A DNA stretch of 64,000 nt. Source: Gp6-AA40 sp035571515 (lineage in GTDB: Bacteria > Acidobacteriota > Vicinamibacteria > Vicinamibacterales > UBA2999). The position numbers and the translations under genes were made by a program. Below are positions 46,644 to 55,001 of this stretch, one piece after another (within the stretch, counting starts at the first letter, position 1; the number at the start of each line of letters is the position of its first letter). A model generated the notes under the pieces. It worked only from the letters and a program-made list of their open reading frames with translations, had not been told where the DNA came from and made no database searches. The stretch spans positions 12,409-76,408 of the forward strand of contig DATNCQ010000094.1 of the NCBI GenBank assembly GCA_035571515.1, given 5' to 3'.

Positions 46644-49261
46644 GCCGCCGGCTCCTCCGCGAACTCGAGCTGCGGCTCGGTGACGTCGCCGAATTGCAGG
46701 TCGCGGATGTGCGTGGCGGCCTGGAAGTCGCGCGCCGCCGGACCAAGACCCGAGAACACCGCGGGCAGGACGGCCTTGTTGATGACGGCTTTCGTCGGCT
46801 TCTTCAGCAGCGACTTGATGCGGCGCACCTCCGCGAGCGCGCCCTGCGTCGCCTCGCGCACGGCGAGCGCGCCCTCGTCCGCGCCGCTGATCGGGGCCAC
46901 GACCTCCGCCGCCGTCGGCCACTTCGACGTGTGCACCGACCCGGGACGCCACCACGACCAGACTTCCTCGGTCACGAACGGGAGAAACGGCGCGAACAGC
47001 CGCAACAGCGTCGAGAGGGCGACGAGCATGGCGCTGTTGGCCGACGCCGCGGCCTCGCCGCCGAAGTCGCCGTAGCGCCGGCCCTTCACGAGCTCGAGAT
47101 AGTCGTCGCAGAACGCCCAGAAGAACGCCTCGGTCCGCTCCAGCACGCGCGCGTAGTCGTACGCCTCGAGATGACCGGTGCACTCCTCTACCAGCCGGGC
47201 CAGCGCGGTCAGCATGCCGCGATCGAGCGGCTCACGGATCGGCCCGCGCGGCTCCGCCTGCATCAGCGCGAACCGCGCGGCGTTGAGAATCTTGATGGCC
47301 AGCCGCCGGCCCACCTTCATCTGCGCCGGATCGAAGACCGCGTCGCCGCCGGGGCGCGCCGACGCCGCCCAGTAGCGGACGCCGTCCGACCCGTGCTCCT
47401 GCAACAGGGAAAACGGCGTGACGACGTTCCCCTTCGACTTCGACATCTTCTTGCGATCGGGATCGGTGATGAAGCCCGAGATCGCCACGTCCGTCCACGG
47501 CAGCGACGCCTGCTCCAGCTGCGCGCGAAGCACGGTCGTGAACAGCCACGTGCGGATGATGTCGTGTCCCTGCGGCCGCAGGTCCATCGGAAACACGCGC
47601 GCGAAGAGGTCGTCGTCGGCCAGCCATCCGCTCACGACTTGCGGCGTCAGCGACGAGGTGGCCCACGTATCCATCACGTCGGGGTCGCCGGCAAAACCAT
47701 TCGCCTTGCCGCGTTGATCGGCCGAGTAGCCGTCGGGGACGTCGGTCGACGGATCGATCGGCAGGCGCGACTCGTCCGGCAGGATCGGGTGCGCGTAGTC
47801 CAGGCCGCCGTCGCCGCGAACCGGGTACCAGACCGGAAACGGCACGCCGAAGAACCGTTGACGGCTGACGCACCAGTCGCCGGTCAGGCCGTTCACCCAG
47901 TTCTCGTAGCGATGCCGCATGTATTCCGGATGCCACCGCAGCTGCCGTCCGCGCGCGAGGAGCTGCTCCCGGAACTCCATCGTCTTGATGAACCACTGGC
48001 GGCTCGTGATGATCTCCAGCGGGCGGTCGCCCTTCTCGTAGAACTTGACCGGGTGCGTGATCGGACGCGGCTCGCCGATCAGGTCGCCCGACTGACGCAG
48101 CTGCTCGACGATCGCCGCGCGTGCCTTCGACGGCTGCAGGGTGACGAGCTGATCGTAGGCCTGCTGGGCGCGCGCCGGATCCGTCGATTCCCAGCCGGGC
48201 TGCCCCCACGTGATGGGGCGAAACGCGCCGGTCGGCTGGATCACCGCACGTACGGGCAGCGACAGCTCGCGCCACCAGGTCACGTCGGTGATGTCGCCGA
48301 AGGTGCAAATCATCGCGATGCCGCTTCCCTTTTCGGGGTCGGCCAGCGCATGAGGCTTCACCGGCACCTCGGCGCCGAACAGCGGCGTGACGACGTTCGT
48401 CCCGAACAGCGGCTTGTATCGCTCGTCGTCGGGATGCGCAACGAGCGCGACACATGCAGGAATGAGCTCGGGCCTCGTCGTCTCGATCTCGACGTACGTG
48501 GGGCGGGTCCCGTCGCGGTCTGAGTCCTGCCGCGACGGACCCGCCGGACCAGCCGCCGGGGCCAGCGCGAATCGCACCTTGTGGTACGCGCCCGGCTGCT
48601 CGCGGTCCTCGAGCTCCGCCTGCGCGACCGCCGTGCGGAAGTCGATATCCCACAGCGTCGGCGCCTCGACCTGGTAGGCGATGCCGCGCGCGAGCAGGCG
48701 CAGAAACGCCGCCTGCGACACCCGCTGCGATCGCTTGTCGATGGTCGCGTAGGTCATCGACCAGTCCACCGACAGGCCGAGGTGACGCCAGAGGTCTTCG
48801 AACGCCTTCTCGTCCTCGGCCGTCAGCCGATCGCACAGCTCGATGAAGTTGGGGCGCGAGACCGGAATCGGATGCTTCGCCGGCTTCTCCGGCGGCTGGA
48901 ACGACGGGTCGTACGGCAGCGACGGGTCGCACCGCACGCCGTAGTAGTTCTGCACGCGGCGCTCGGTCGGCAGCCCGTTGTCGTCCCATCCCATCGGATA
49001 GAACACCGCCCTGCCGCGCATCCGCTGAAAGCGCGCGATGACATCCGTGTGCGTGAAGGAGAAGACATGGCCGACGTGCAGCGAGCCGCTGACAGTCGGC
49101 GGCGGCGTGTCGATGGAGTAGACCTCGGCGCGCGGACGGCTGCGATCGAAGCGGTAGGTGCCCGCCTCCTGCCAGCGCGCGTTCCATTTGTCCTCGAGGC
49201 CTTCGAGCGCGGGCTTGTCGGGAAGGTCGATCGGATGGCTGGCGTCAAACGCGTCAGACAT
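46640..49261 (-). CDS. valS: Valyl-tRNA synthetase, archaeal/rickettsial-like type
   Basis: Charges tRNA-Val. The 873-aa class I enzyme has SGSLHVGHVFSFTHTD (HIGH motif) near residue 45, KKMSKSKGNVVTP (KMSKS), the CP1 editing domain and the anticodon-binding domain. The early block GWDDNGLPTERRVQNYYGV resembles the archaeal and rickettsial ValRS type rather than the E. coli type, which is a recall-based comparison. A TACACT lies seven bases before the ATG. Confidence 0.94.
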   Translation of the reverse strand: MSDAFDASHPIDLPDKPALEGLEDKWNARWQEAGTYRFDRSRPRAEVYSIDTPPPTVSGSLHVGHVFSFTHTDVIARFQRMRGRAVFYPMGWDDNGLPTERRVQNYYGVRCDPSLPYDPSFQPPEKPAKHPIPVSRPNFIELCDRLTAEDEKAFEDLWRHLGLSVDWSMTYATIDKRSQRVSQAAFLRLLARGIAYQVEAPTLWDIDFRTAVAQAELEDREQPGAYHKVRFALAPAAGPAGPSRQDSDRDGTRPTYVEIETTRPELIPACVALVAHPDDERYKPLFGTNVVTPLFGAEVPVKPHALADPEKGSGIAMICTFGDITDVTWWRELSLPVRAVIQPTGAFRPITWGQPGWESTDPARAQQAYDQLVTLQPSKARAAIVEQLRQSGDLIGEPRPITHPVKFYEKGDRPLEIITSRQWFIKTMEFREQLLARGRQLRWHPEYMRHRYENWVNGLTGDWCVSRQRFFGVPFPVWYPVRGDGGLDYAHPILPDESRLPIDPSTDVPDGYSADQRGKANGFAGDPDVMDTWATSSLTPQVVSGWLADDDLFARVFPMDLRPQGHDIIRTWLFTTVLRAQLEQASLPWTDVAISGFITDPDRKKMSKSKGNVVTPFSLLQEHGSDGVRYWAASARPGGDAVFDPAQMKVGRRLAIKILNAARFALMQAEPRGPIREPLDRGMLTALARLVEECTGHLEAYDYARVLERTEAFFWAFCDDYLELVKGRRYGDFGGEAAASANSAMLVALSTLLRLFAPFLPFVTEEVWSWWRPGSVHTSKWPTAAEVVAPISGADEGALAVREATQGALAEVRRIKSLLKKPTKAVINKAVLPAVFSGLGPAARDFQAATHIRDLQFGDVTEPQLEFAEEPAA

Positions 49262-49268
49262 TCTTACT

Positions 49269-49274
49269 AGTGTA
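49269..49274 (-). promoter_or_regulatory. -10 element TACACT, leaderless arrangement
   Basis: On the minus strand TACACT ends seven bases before the valS ATG at 49261. No Shine-Dalgarno is visible, and the -35 region is not near consensus. Confidence 0.4.
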
Positions 49275-49319
49275 GTCTGCGCCCTGCTCGCGTCCGCGTA
49301 CTGCCGCTGTCCCTGAGGC

Positions 49320-50723
49320 CTACGGTCCCCCGCCCTCCGCCCGCTGCGCCCGGATGCGATCGATTTCCTCGCGGACGAGGCGTTCCGCAACGCTCGATAC
49401 GATCTCCCTGACCATCGCCTGCATCTGTTCGGACGAACCGAGCGCGAGCTTCTGCACCACGCGCCTGGCGACGTCGTCGATCATCGTGTCGGTGACGGCC
49501 ATCGAGGACGACCCGTTGCCCGCGATCCGCGGCAAGGGGGCGCCGGATTCTCCCTGCTCCGCGGCCAGCAGCGCGCTGAACGCATCGGCGATGATGCTGC
49601 GCCCCGAGGCTCCCTCGACGTTGCTCGGGGCACGTCCTTCGACGCTGCTCGGCGCAACAGTCACGGGCGGAGGAGGCACGGCTGACAGCGTCGGGGTGGC
49701 GTCGGGCGGCTCGATGGGTGGCCCCTGGACCCTGCTCGGGGCCGGCGGCGTGGAGGGGATTGACGGCGGCTCCGCGACGAGCGGCGGCGCGGGAGTGTCG
49801 AGGTCGAACTCGATGTCCGCGCTCTCCGGGCCCGGCGGCATGCCCGCGAGCAGGTCGTCGAGCGTCGGCACGTGCGCGGCCGGCTCGGTTTGAATCGCGT
49901 CGATGCCCTCGAACGGATCCATCACCTCGAAGCGCGGCGGTTCGACGTGGTGCACCGGCGGAGGCGGCTCGAGCATCGGCGGCTCGTCGAACGACTCGAG
50001 ATCGCTTTCGAACACCGGGCGGTCGGGACGTGGCGGGCGCGCCTCCGCGCCGGGCGGCGCCGTGGATGCCGTGGTGTTGATCGTGGCGAACGCTTCGTCG
50101 AGCTTGTCGAAGTAGTCGTCGAGCGAATCGTCCAGCACGATCGGCTGCATGGACGTCTCGTCCTGTGCGGCCGGCAGCAGGTCCTCACGCGGCAGGAGCT
50201 CCTCGCGCGGCAGCAGGTCGTCCTCGCCGATGTCCATCAGATCGTCGGGCAGCGGCGGCCGTTCCTCGCGCGTCGGCAGCTCGACGGGCCGCGGTGGCGC
50301 GAGCGCCGCCGCGGGGCGCGGGATGTCGCGGACGGCCTGGGTGGGACTCCCCTTCGCGCCGCCAATCAATTCCCGCACGCGCGCGATGACGTGCTGCGGC
50401 TCGAACGGCTTCACGAGCACCCCGTCGCACTGCGCCTCTTTGGCCTTCACGTCGTCGACCGGCTCGAACGCGCCGGCGAGCAGCAGCACGGGAATGTTCT
50501 CGAGCTCCGGGTTGCCCTTGACGAACGCCGAGACCTCGTAGCCGCTGCGTTTCGGCATCGCGATGTCGGCGAGGATGATGTCCGGCTTCTCTATCGGGAT
50601 GCGCGCGATGGCTTCCTCGCCGTCCCCGACAGCGAGCACCTGCACGTCCTCACCCGCGAAGGTGAGCTCGATGACGCGCTGGATGGTGACGCTGTCGTCG
50701 GCGAGGAGGAGCTTCTTGCGCAT
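49320..50723 (-). CDS. Response regulator with long disordered linker and C-terminal helical domain
   Basis: A 467-aa protein. Residues 1-125 are a receiver domain: LLLADDSVTIQRV, acceptor Asp in IILADIAMPKRSGYEV and Lys in GVLVKPFEP. Residues 130-400 are Pro/Glu/Asp-rich and low complexity. About 65 residues at the end form a helical module (DTMIDDVARRVVQKLAL...MVREIVSSVAERLVREEIDRIRAQ). It has no DNA-binding or enzymatic output domain, and the end module might dimerise or bind a partner. Three repeat-derived APSxVEG-type segments lie in the linker. Confidence 0.82.
   Translation of the reverse strand: MRKKLLLADDSVTIQRVIELTFAGEDVQVLAVGDGEEAIARIPIEKPDIILADIAMPKRSGYEVSAFVKGNPELENIPVLLLAGAFEPVDDVKAKEAQCDGVLVKPFEPQHVIARVRELIGGAKGSPTQAVRDIPRPAAALAPPRPVELPTREERPPLPDDLMDIGEDDLLPREELLPREDLLPAAQDETSMQPIVLDDSLDDYFDKLDEAFATINTTASTAPPGAEARPPRPDRPVFESDLESFDEPPMLEPPPPVHHVEPPRFEVMDPFEGIDAIQTEPAAHVPTLDDLLAGMPPGPESADIEFDLDTPAPPLVAEPPSIPSTPPAPSRVQGPPIEPPDATPTLSAVPPPPVTVAPSSVEGRAPSNVEGASGRSIIADAFSALLAAEQGESGAPLPRIAGNGSSSMAVTDTMIDDVARRVVQKLALGSSEQMQAMVREIVSSVAERLVREEIDRIRAQRAEGGGP
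49612..49740. repeat. Three degenerate CGAGCGNAGTCGAGG elements in the response regulator gene
   Basis: Copies at 49612-49631, 49636-49655 and 49722-49740 are translated as APSNVEG, APSSVEG and APSRVQG, the opposite reading direction to the hemW and SPOR copies. Confidence 0.65.
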
Positions 50724-50727
50724 CGCG

Positions 50728-51129
50728 CTACGTTTCCACCCGCGAACGCACGTTGCGGGTGATGAAGTCGACGATCTCCTGCATCGGCGTCCCGGGCAGG
50801 AAGATACCCTTGATCCCCATCTCGTTCAGCTTCGGGATGTCCACGTCCGGAATGATGCCGCCGACGACGACGAGCACGTCCTGGAGACCCTTCTCGCGGA
50901 GCAACTCCATCACGCGCGGACAGATGTGCATGTGCGCCCCCGACAGGATCGAGAGGCCGATGGCGTCCGCATCCTCCTGGAGCGCGGCGGCGACGATCTG
51001 TTCGGGAGTCTGGCGCAGCCCGGTATAAATCACTTCCATGCCGGCATCGCGCAGGGCGCGGGCAATCACCTTCGCGCCACGGTCGTGGCCGTCGAGCCCG
51101 GGCTTGGCAATGATGACGCGTATTTTCAC
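50728..51129 (-). CDS. Methylmalonyl-CoA mutase, cobalamin-binding subunit
   Basis: A 133-aa B12-binding domain protein. DGHDRG (in KPGLDGHDRGAKV) holds the lower-ligand His and SILSGAHM completes the cobalamin pocket, with GGIIPD and LPGTP closing the fold. It pairs with the catalytic subunit just upstream to give a two-subunit mutase that isomerises methylmalonyl-CoA to succinyl-CoA. The GTG start abuts a repeat island. It is followed by the response regulator. Confidence 0.93.
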   Translation of the reverse strand: MKIRVIIAKPGLDGHDRGAKVIARALRDAGMEVIYTGLRQTPEQIVAAALQEDADAIGLSILSGAHMHICPRVMELLREKGLQDVLVVVGGIIPDVDIPKLNEMGIKGIFLPGTPMQEIVDFITRNVRSRVET

Positions 51130-51181
51130 TGATACCTGCTGATGCCCTTACCTGATACCTGATACCTGATACCTGATACCT
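51130..51181. repeat. TGATACC heptamer island
   Basis: About six direct TGATACC units lie between the two mutase subunit genes. The same heptamer recurs at 63116-63150. Confidence 0.85.
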
Positions 51182-51186
51182 GTTTG

Positions 51187-52812
51187 TCAGATTATCGGCG
51201 TTTCCTCGTATTCGCCCCAGACCTCACGCAAGGCGTCGCACATCTCCCCCACCGTGGCATACGCCCGCACGGCGTCGACGAGCAGCGGCATCGTGTTGGC
51301 AGACCCGCGCGCCCCCTCTTTCAGCGCGTCGAGGGCCGCCCGCACACGGCCGTTGTCCCGCATCTTCCTGAGCTCGTTCAGCTTCGCGAGCTGCCGCTCG
51401 GCGGCGGATTCGTCGATGTAGAGGGTGCCGATCGGCTCGTCCGCGGCCGCGACGAAATCGTTGACGCCGACGATGATCTTGTCACGCTGCTCGACGGCCT
51501 GCTGGAACCGGTAGGCGCTCTCGGCGATCTCGCGCTGCGGATAGCTCTGCTCGATGGCGGCGACCATGCCGCCCATGCGGTCGATCGTGTCGAAGTAGGC
51601 GAGCGTCTCCTCCTCGAGGTCGGAGGTCAGCTTCTCGACGAAGTACGAGCCGCCGAGCGGGTCGGCGATGTTGGTCACACCCGTTTCGTGGGCGATGATC
51701 TGCTGCGTCCGCAGCGCCAGCGTCGCCGCCGCCTCGGTCGGAAGGGCGAGCGCCTCGTCCAGCGAGTTGGTGTGCAGCGACTGCGTGCCGCCGAGGACCG
51801 CGGCCATCGCCTGCAGCGCCGTCCGCACGACGTTGTTGTACGGCTGCTGCGCGGTGAGCGACACGCCCGCGGTCTGCGTGTGGAAGCGCAGCTGCCACGA
51901 GCGCGGGCTCTTCGCCTTGAAGCGGTCGCGCATGACGTGCGCCCAGATGCGGCGCGCGGCGCGGTACTTGGCGATCTCCTCGAAGAAGTCGCTGTGCGAG
52001 TTGAAGAAGAACGACAGCCGCGGAGCGAAGGCGTCCACGTCGAGCCCCGCGTCGACGCCGTACTGGACGTACTCGACGCCGTCGCGCAGCGTGAACGCCA
52101 GCTCCTGCGCCGCCGTCGCGCCCGCTTCGCGGATGTGGTAGCCGCTCACCGAGATCGTGTTCCAGCGCGGCACGCGCTCGGCGCAGAACGCGAAGACGTC
52201 GGTGATGAGCCGCATCGAGGGACGCGGCGGATAGATGTATTCCTTCTGCGCGATGAATTCCTTGAGGATGTCGTTCTGAATGGTGCCCGAGAGCTGGTCC
52301 CAGCTGGCGCCCTGCTGCTCGGCGACGACCAGGTACATCGCGAAAATCATCGACGCCGGCGAGTTGATCGTCATCGACGTCGTGATGGCGGACAGGTCGA
52401 TGCCGTCGAAGAGCGTCTCCATGTCGGCCAGCGAGGTGACGTTCACGCCGCACTTGCCGACCTCGCCGAGCGAGAGCTCGTGGTCGGGGTCGCGTCCCAT
52501 CAGCGTCGGCAGGTCGAAGGCGACGCTGAGCCCCGTGCCCCCCGCCTTCAGCAGCTGCTTGTAGCGCCCGTTGGTCTCCTCCGGCGTACCGAACCCGGCG
52601 AACTGCCGCATCGTCCACAGCTTGCCGCGGTAGCCCGTCGGATGAATGCCTCGGGTATACGGAAATTCGCCCGGGTCGCCCAGGTCGCGCGCATAGTCGA
52701 GCGCCGCGATGTCGGCCGGCGTGTAGAGCTGATTGATGGGCCTGCCGGAGATCGTCGTGAACGATCCGCGGCGCTCCTTCGACGCGCTCGGACCGGGCGC
52801 AGCCGTTTTCAT
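51187..52812 (-). CDS. Methylmalonyl-CoA mutase, catalytic subunit
   Basis: A 541-aa TIM-barrel subunit of the two-gene mutase. It has PYTRGIHPTGYRGKLWTMRQFAGFG, FDLPTLMGRDPDHELS, MTINSPASMIFAMYLV and TQTAGVSLTAQQPYNNVVRTALQAMAAVLGGTQSLHTNS, all family blocks. The B12 domain is absent and provided by the downstream gene. It completes the methylmalonyl pathway with MeaB and epimerase elsewhere in the window. TACAAT lies nine bases before the ATG and a REP palindrome sits where a -35 would be. Confidence 0.95.
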   Translation of the reverse strand: MKTAAPGPSASKERRGSFTTISGRPINQLYTPADIAALDYARDLGDPGEFPYTRGIHPTGYRGKLWTMRQFAGFGTPEETNGRYKQLLKAGGTGLSVAFDLPTLMGRDPDHELSLGEVGKCGVNVTSLADMETLFDGIDLSAITTSMTINSPASMIFAMYLVVAEQQGASWDQLSGTIQNDILKEFIAQKEYIYPPRPSMRLITDVFAFCAERVPRWNTISVSGYHIREAGATAAQELAFTLRDGVEYVQYGVDAGLDVDAFAPRLSFFFNSHSDFFEEIAKYRAARRIWAHVMRDRFKAKSPRSWQLRFHTQTAGVSLTAQQPYNNVVRTALQAMAAVLGGTQSLHTNSLDEALALPTEAAATLALRTQQIIAHETGVTNIADPLGGSYFVEKLTSDLEEETLAYFDTIDRMGGMVAAIEQSYPQREIAESAYRFQQAVEQRDKIIVGVNDFVAAADEPIGTLYIDESAAERQLAKLNELRKMRDNGRVRAALDALKEGARGSANTMPLLVDAVRAYATVGEMCDALREVWGEYEETPII

Positions 52813-52821
52813 GATCAGTTC

Positions 52822-52827
52822 ATTGTA
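52822..52827 (-). promoter_or_regulatory. -10 element TACAAT of the mutase gene
   Basis: TACAAT on the minus strand ends nine bases before the ATG at 52812, giving a leader of two or three bases. Confidence 0.45.
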
Positions 52828-52828
52828 C

Positions 52829-52886
52829 GGCGGACCTGAAGGTCCGCCTCTACGACCGGCCGCAGGGCGGACCTGCAGGTCGGCCC
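52829..52886. repeat. REP-like palindromes between divergent mutase and gdhA genes
   Basis: GGCGGACCTGAAGGTCCGCC at 52829-52848 and a degenerate copy GGGCGGACCTGCAGGTCGGC at 52865-52884 lie in the promoter region of both genes. Confidence 0.75.
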
Positions 52887-52904
52887 GTGACAGAATAACG
52901 TTTC

Positions 52905-54158
52905 ATGGCAGAGCACGGAGCGATCTTCGGGGCCATGCTTCAGGAATTCAACGTCGCCGCGCGCATCATCAACCTCGAGCCCGGTGTCTGGAACATCCTC
53001 ACCCACCCCAAGCGGCAAGTCATCGTGTCGTGCCCGGTGCAGATGGACAACGGCGAGATCGAGGTGTTCACCGGCTACCGCGTGCAGTACAACATCACGC
53101 TCGGACCGGCCAAGGGCGGCATCCGCTATCACCCGGACGTGACGCTCGACGAGGTCACCGCGCTGGCCGCGTGGATGACGTGGAAGTGCGCGGTCGCGCA
53201 CATCCCGTTCGGCGGCGCCAAGGGCGGCATCGTCTGCGATCCGACCCGCATGTCGCGGCGCGAGCTCGAGGCGCTGACGCGGCGCTACGTCGCTGAAATC
53301 GTCGACCTGATCGGACCGGAGAAGGACGTGCCGGCGCCCGACGTCAACACGAACGACCAGATCATGGCCTGGGTGATGGACACCTACAGCATGCACGTCG
53401 GCCACACGGCGACGGCGGTCGTCACCGGCAAGCCCGTGGAGATGGGCGGCTCGCTCGGGCGCCGCGAGGCGACGGGACGAGGCGTGATGATCGTCACCGC
53501 CGAAGCCGCCAAGCACCTCGGCCTCGACGTCAAGAAGTTGAAGATCGCGGTCCAGGGCTTCGGCAACGTGGGCTCGGTATCGGCGGATCTCCTCGCCAAG
53601 GCCGGCGCGAAAATCGTCGCGGTCACCGACTGGAAGGGCGGCGTCTACAACCCGAAGGGGCTCGACGTCGCGAAGCTGCTCGAATACGCGGCCGCGCACG
53701 AGAAGAGCGTCGACGGCTTCCCCGGCGCCGACCCGCTGCCGCACGACAAGCTGTGGGCGCTCGACGTCGACGTGCTGATCCCGGCCGCGCTCGAGAACCA
53801 GATCACGATGGAGAACGCGCCGCTCATCAAGGCGAAGATCGTCACCGAAGGGGCGAACGGCCCGACCACCCCCGACGCGCACGCGCACCTGCACAAGCGC
53901 GGCGTGTTCGTCATCCCCGACATCCTCGCCAATTCCGGCGGCGTGACGACGTCGTACTTCGAGTGGGTGCAGGATCGGTACGGCTACTTCTGGGAGGAGA
54001 AGGACGTCAACGAGCGGCTCGAGAAGAAGATCTGCGAGGCATTCGAGGACGTGCTGCAGACGTCGCTGAAGTACAAGGTCGATCTGCGCACCGCGGCGTA
54101 CATCGTCGCCATCCAGCGCGTCGGCACCGTGACGCGCATGCGCGGCATGTACGCGTGA
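52905..54158 (+). CDS. gdhA: Glu/Leu/Phe/Val dehydrogenase
   Basis: A 417-aa NAD(P)-dependent enzyme that interconverts glutamate and 2-oxoglutarate. GPAKGGIRYHPDVT contains the catalytic-site Gly/Lys region, and WKCAVAHIPFGGAKGGI the catalytic Lys. VQGFGNVGSVSADLL is the nucleotide-binding Rossmann motif, and EGANGPTTPDA completes the fold. Glutamate rather than leucine is favoured from length and motifs, but not proved. Confidence 0.92.
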   Translation: MAEHGAIFGAMLQEFNVAARIINLEPGVWNILTHPKRQVIVSCPVQMDNGEIEVFTGYRVQYNITLGPAKGGIRYHPDVTLDEVTALAAWMTWKCAVAHIPFGGAKGGIVCDPTRMSRRELEALTRRYVAEIVDLIGPEKDVPAPDVNTNDQIMAWVMDTYSMHVGHTATAVVTGKPVEMGGSLGRREATGRGVMIVTAEAAKHLGLDVKKLKIAVQGFGNVGSVSADLLAKAGAKIVAVTDWKGGVYNPKGLDVAKLLEYAAAHEKSVDGFPGADPLPHDKLWALDVDVLIPAALENQITMENAPLIKAKIVTEGANGPTTPDAHAHLHKRGVFVIPDILANSGGVTTSYFEWVQDRYGYFWEEKDVNERLEKKICEAFEDVLQTSLKYKVDLRTAAYIVAIQRVGTVTRMRGMYA

Positions 54159-54221
54159 CACCCATGCTTCAGCAGGGCGGGTGCCGCGAGGCCGCTGAAT
54201 CCACGGCGTCGCGGACCCGCC

Positions 54222-54899
54222 TCAGCGCGTGGCGTTCAATGGCTTGAGCTCGGGCTGCGTGCCGTCCGCAACGGGATACTGATCGACGTTGAGCATCATC
54301 GACACGATGTTGTACCAGCCGGTCACCGCGATGATGTCCACGATGCCGCGCTCGCCGAAGACGCTCTTGGCGGCGTTGAACGTCGCGTCGCTCACCTGCT
54401 TGGTGCTCAGCAGCTCCGACACGAAGGTGTAGAGCGCTTCCTCGTCCTTCTGCATGCCGGTCGGCCGGCGGCCGGCGGCAATCGCATCGCAGATCGACGC
54501 GCTGAGCCCGGCCTGGAGCGCCGAGCGATGGTGCGCCTGCCATTCGTACTGCGCCGTCCAGTGGCGCGCGGTCACGAGAATGGCCAGCTCGTAGAGACGC
54601 TGCGGCAGCGACGACTTGAAGCGCGCCGCCCCGCCGAACTCCTGCCCGAGGTCGCCAATCTCCGGGCTGCGCAGCAGCACGTTGAACGGGCCGTTGACGC
54701 CGCCGCGCGGCCCGGCGATCAGGTGCTCGACCATCGCCTTCTGCGCGGGCGTCATCTCGTCGTAGGTGAGAGGCTTGAAGCGATTGCCCCGCAGCTTGAT
54801 GCTGCGCGGGTCGGGGCGCTGCTGCGCCGGCGGCGCCTGGGCGACGGCGGTTCCAGCCAGGGCAAACGCGACACCGCAGACGGCGAGCAGTCGAATCAT
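54222..54899 (-). CDS. Secreted carboxymuconolactone-decarboxylase-family protein
   Basis: A 225-aa protein with a signal peptide (residues 1-20, ending VAQA). The CMD/AhpD-type helical core has YELAILVTARHWTAQYEWQAHHRSALQAGLS; the usual CxxC of AhpD is absent and EWxxHxxxA is present instead. Such variants are common and not redox peroxidases. The substrate is unknown. A Shine-Dalgarno GGAGGCG precedes the ATG. Confidence 0.85.
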   Translation of the reverse strand: MIRLLAVCGVAFALAGTAVAQAPPAQQRPDPRSIKLRGNRFKPLTYDEMTPAQKAMVEHLIAGPRGGVNGPFNVLLRSPEIGDLGQEFGGAARFKSSLPQRLYELAILVTARHWTAQYEWQAHHRSALQAGLSASICDAIAAGRRPTGMQKDEEALYTFVSELLSTKQVSDATFNAAKSVFGERGIVDIIAVTGWYNIVSMMLNVDQYPVADGTQPELKPLNATR

Positions 54900-54934
54900 G
54901 AACGCCTCCAGTGGCGCGCATGATACCCCGGACG

Positions 54935-54998
54935 GCCGACTCGGAGGTCGGCCTCTACGTCCGCTCTTGGGAGTCGGAAGTTGGGCGTTGGGAGTTGA
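54935..54998. repeat. REP-like palindrome and TTGGGAG island
   Basis: GCCGACTCGGAGGTCGGC (54935-54952) is followed by TTGGGAG-type heptamers (54964-54998), showing both repeat classes side by side. Confidence 0.65.
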
Positions 54999-55001
54999 CC
55001 G

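Noticed and set aside
46644..47183. N-terminal extension of nadC to 47183
   Set aside because: The extra codons are antisense-free but overlap valS in another frame and look like shadow composition; the GTG at 46643 overlaps the valS stop.
51130..51181. TGATACC direct repeats considered as CRISPR
   Set aside because: Units are 7 bases without spacers, and no cas gene is near.
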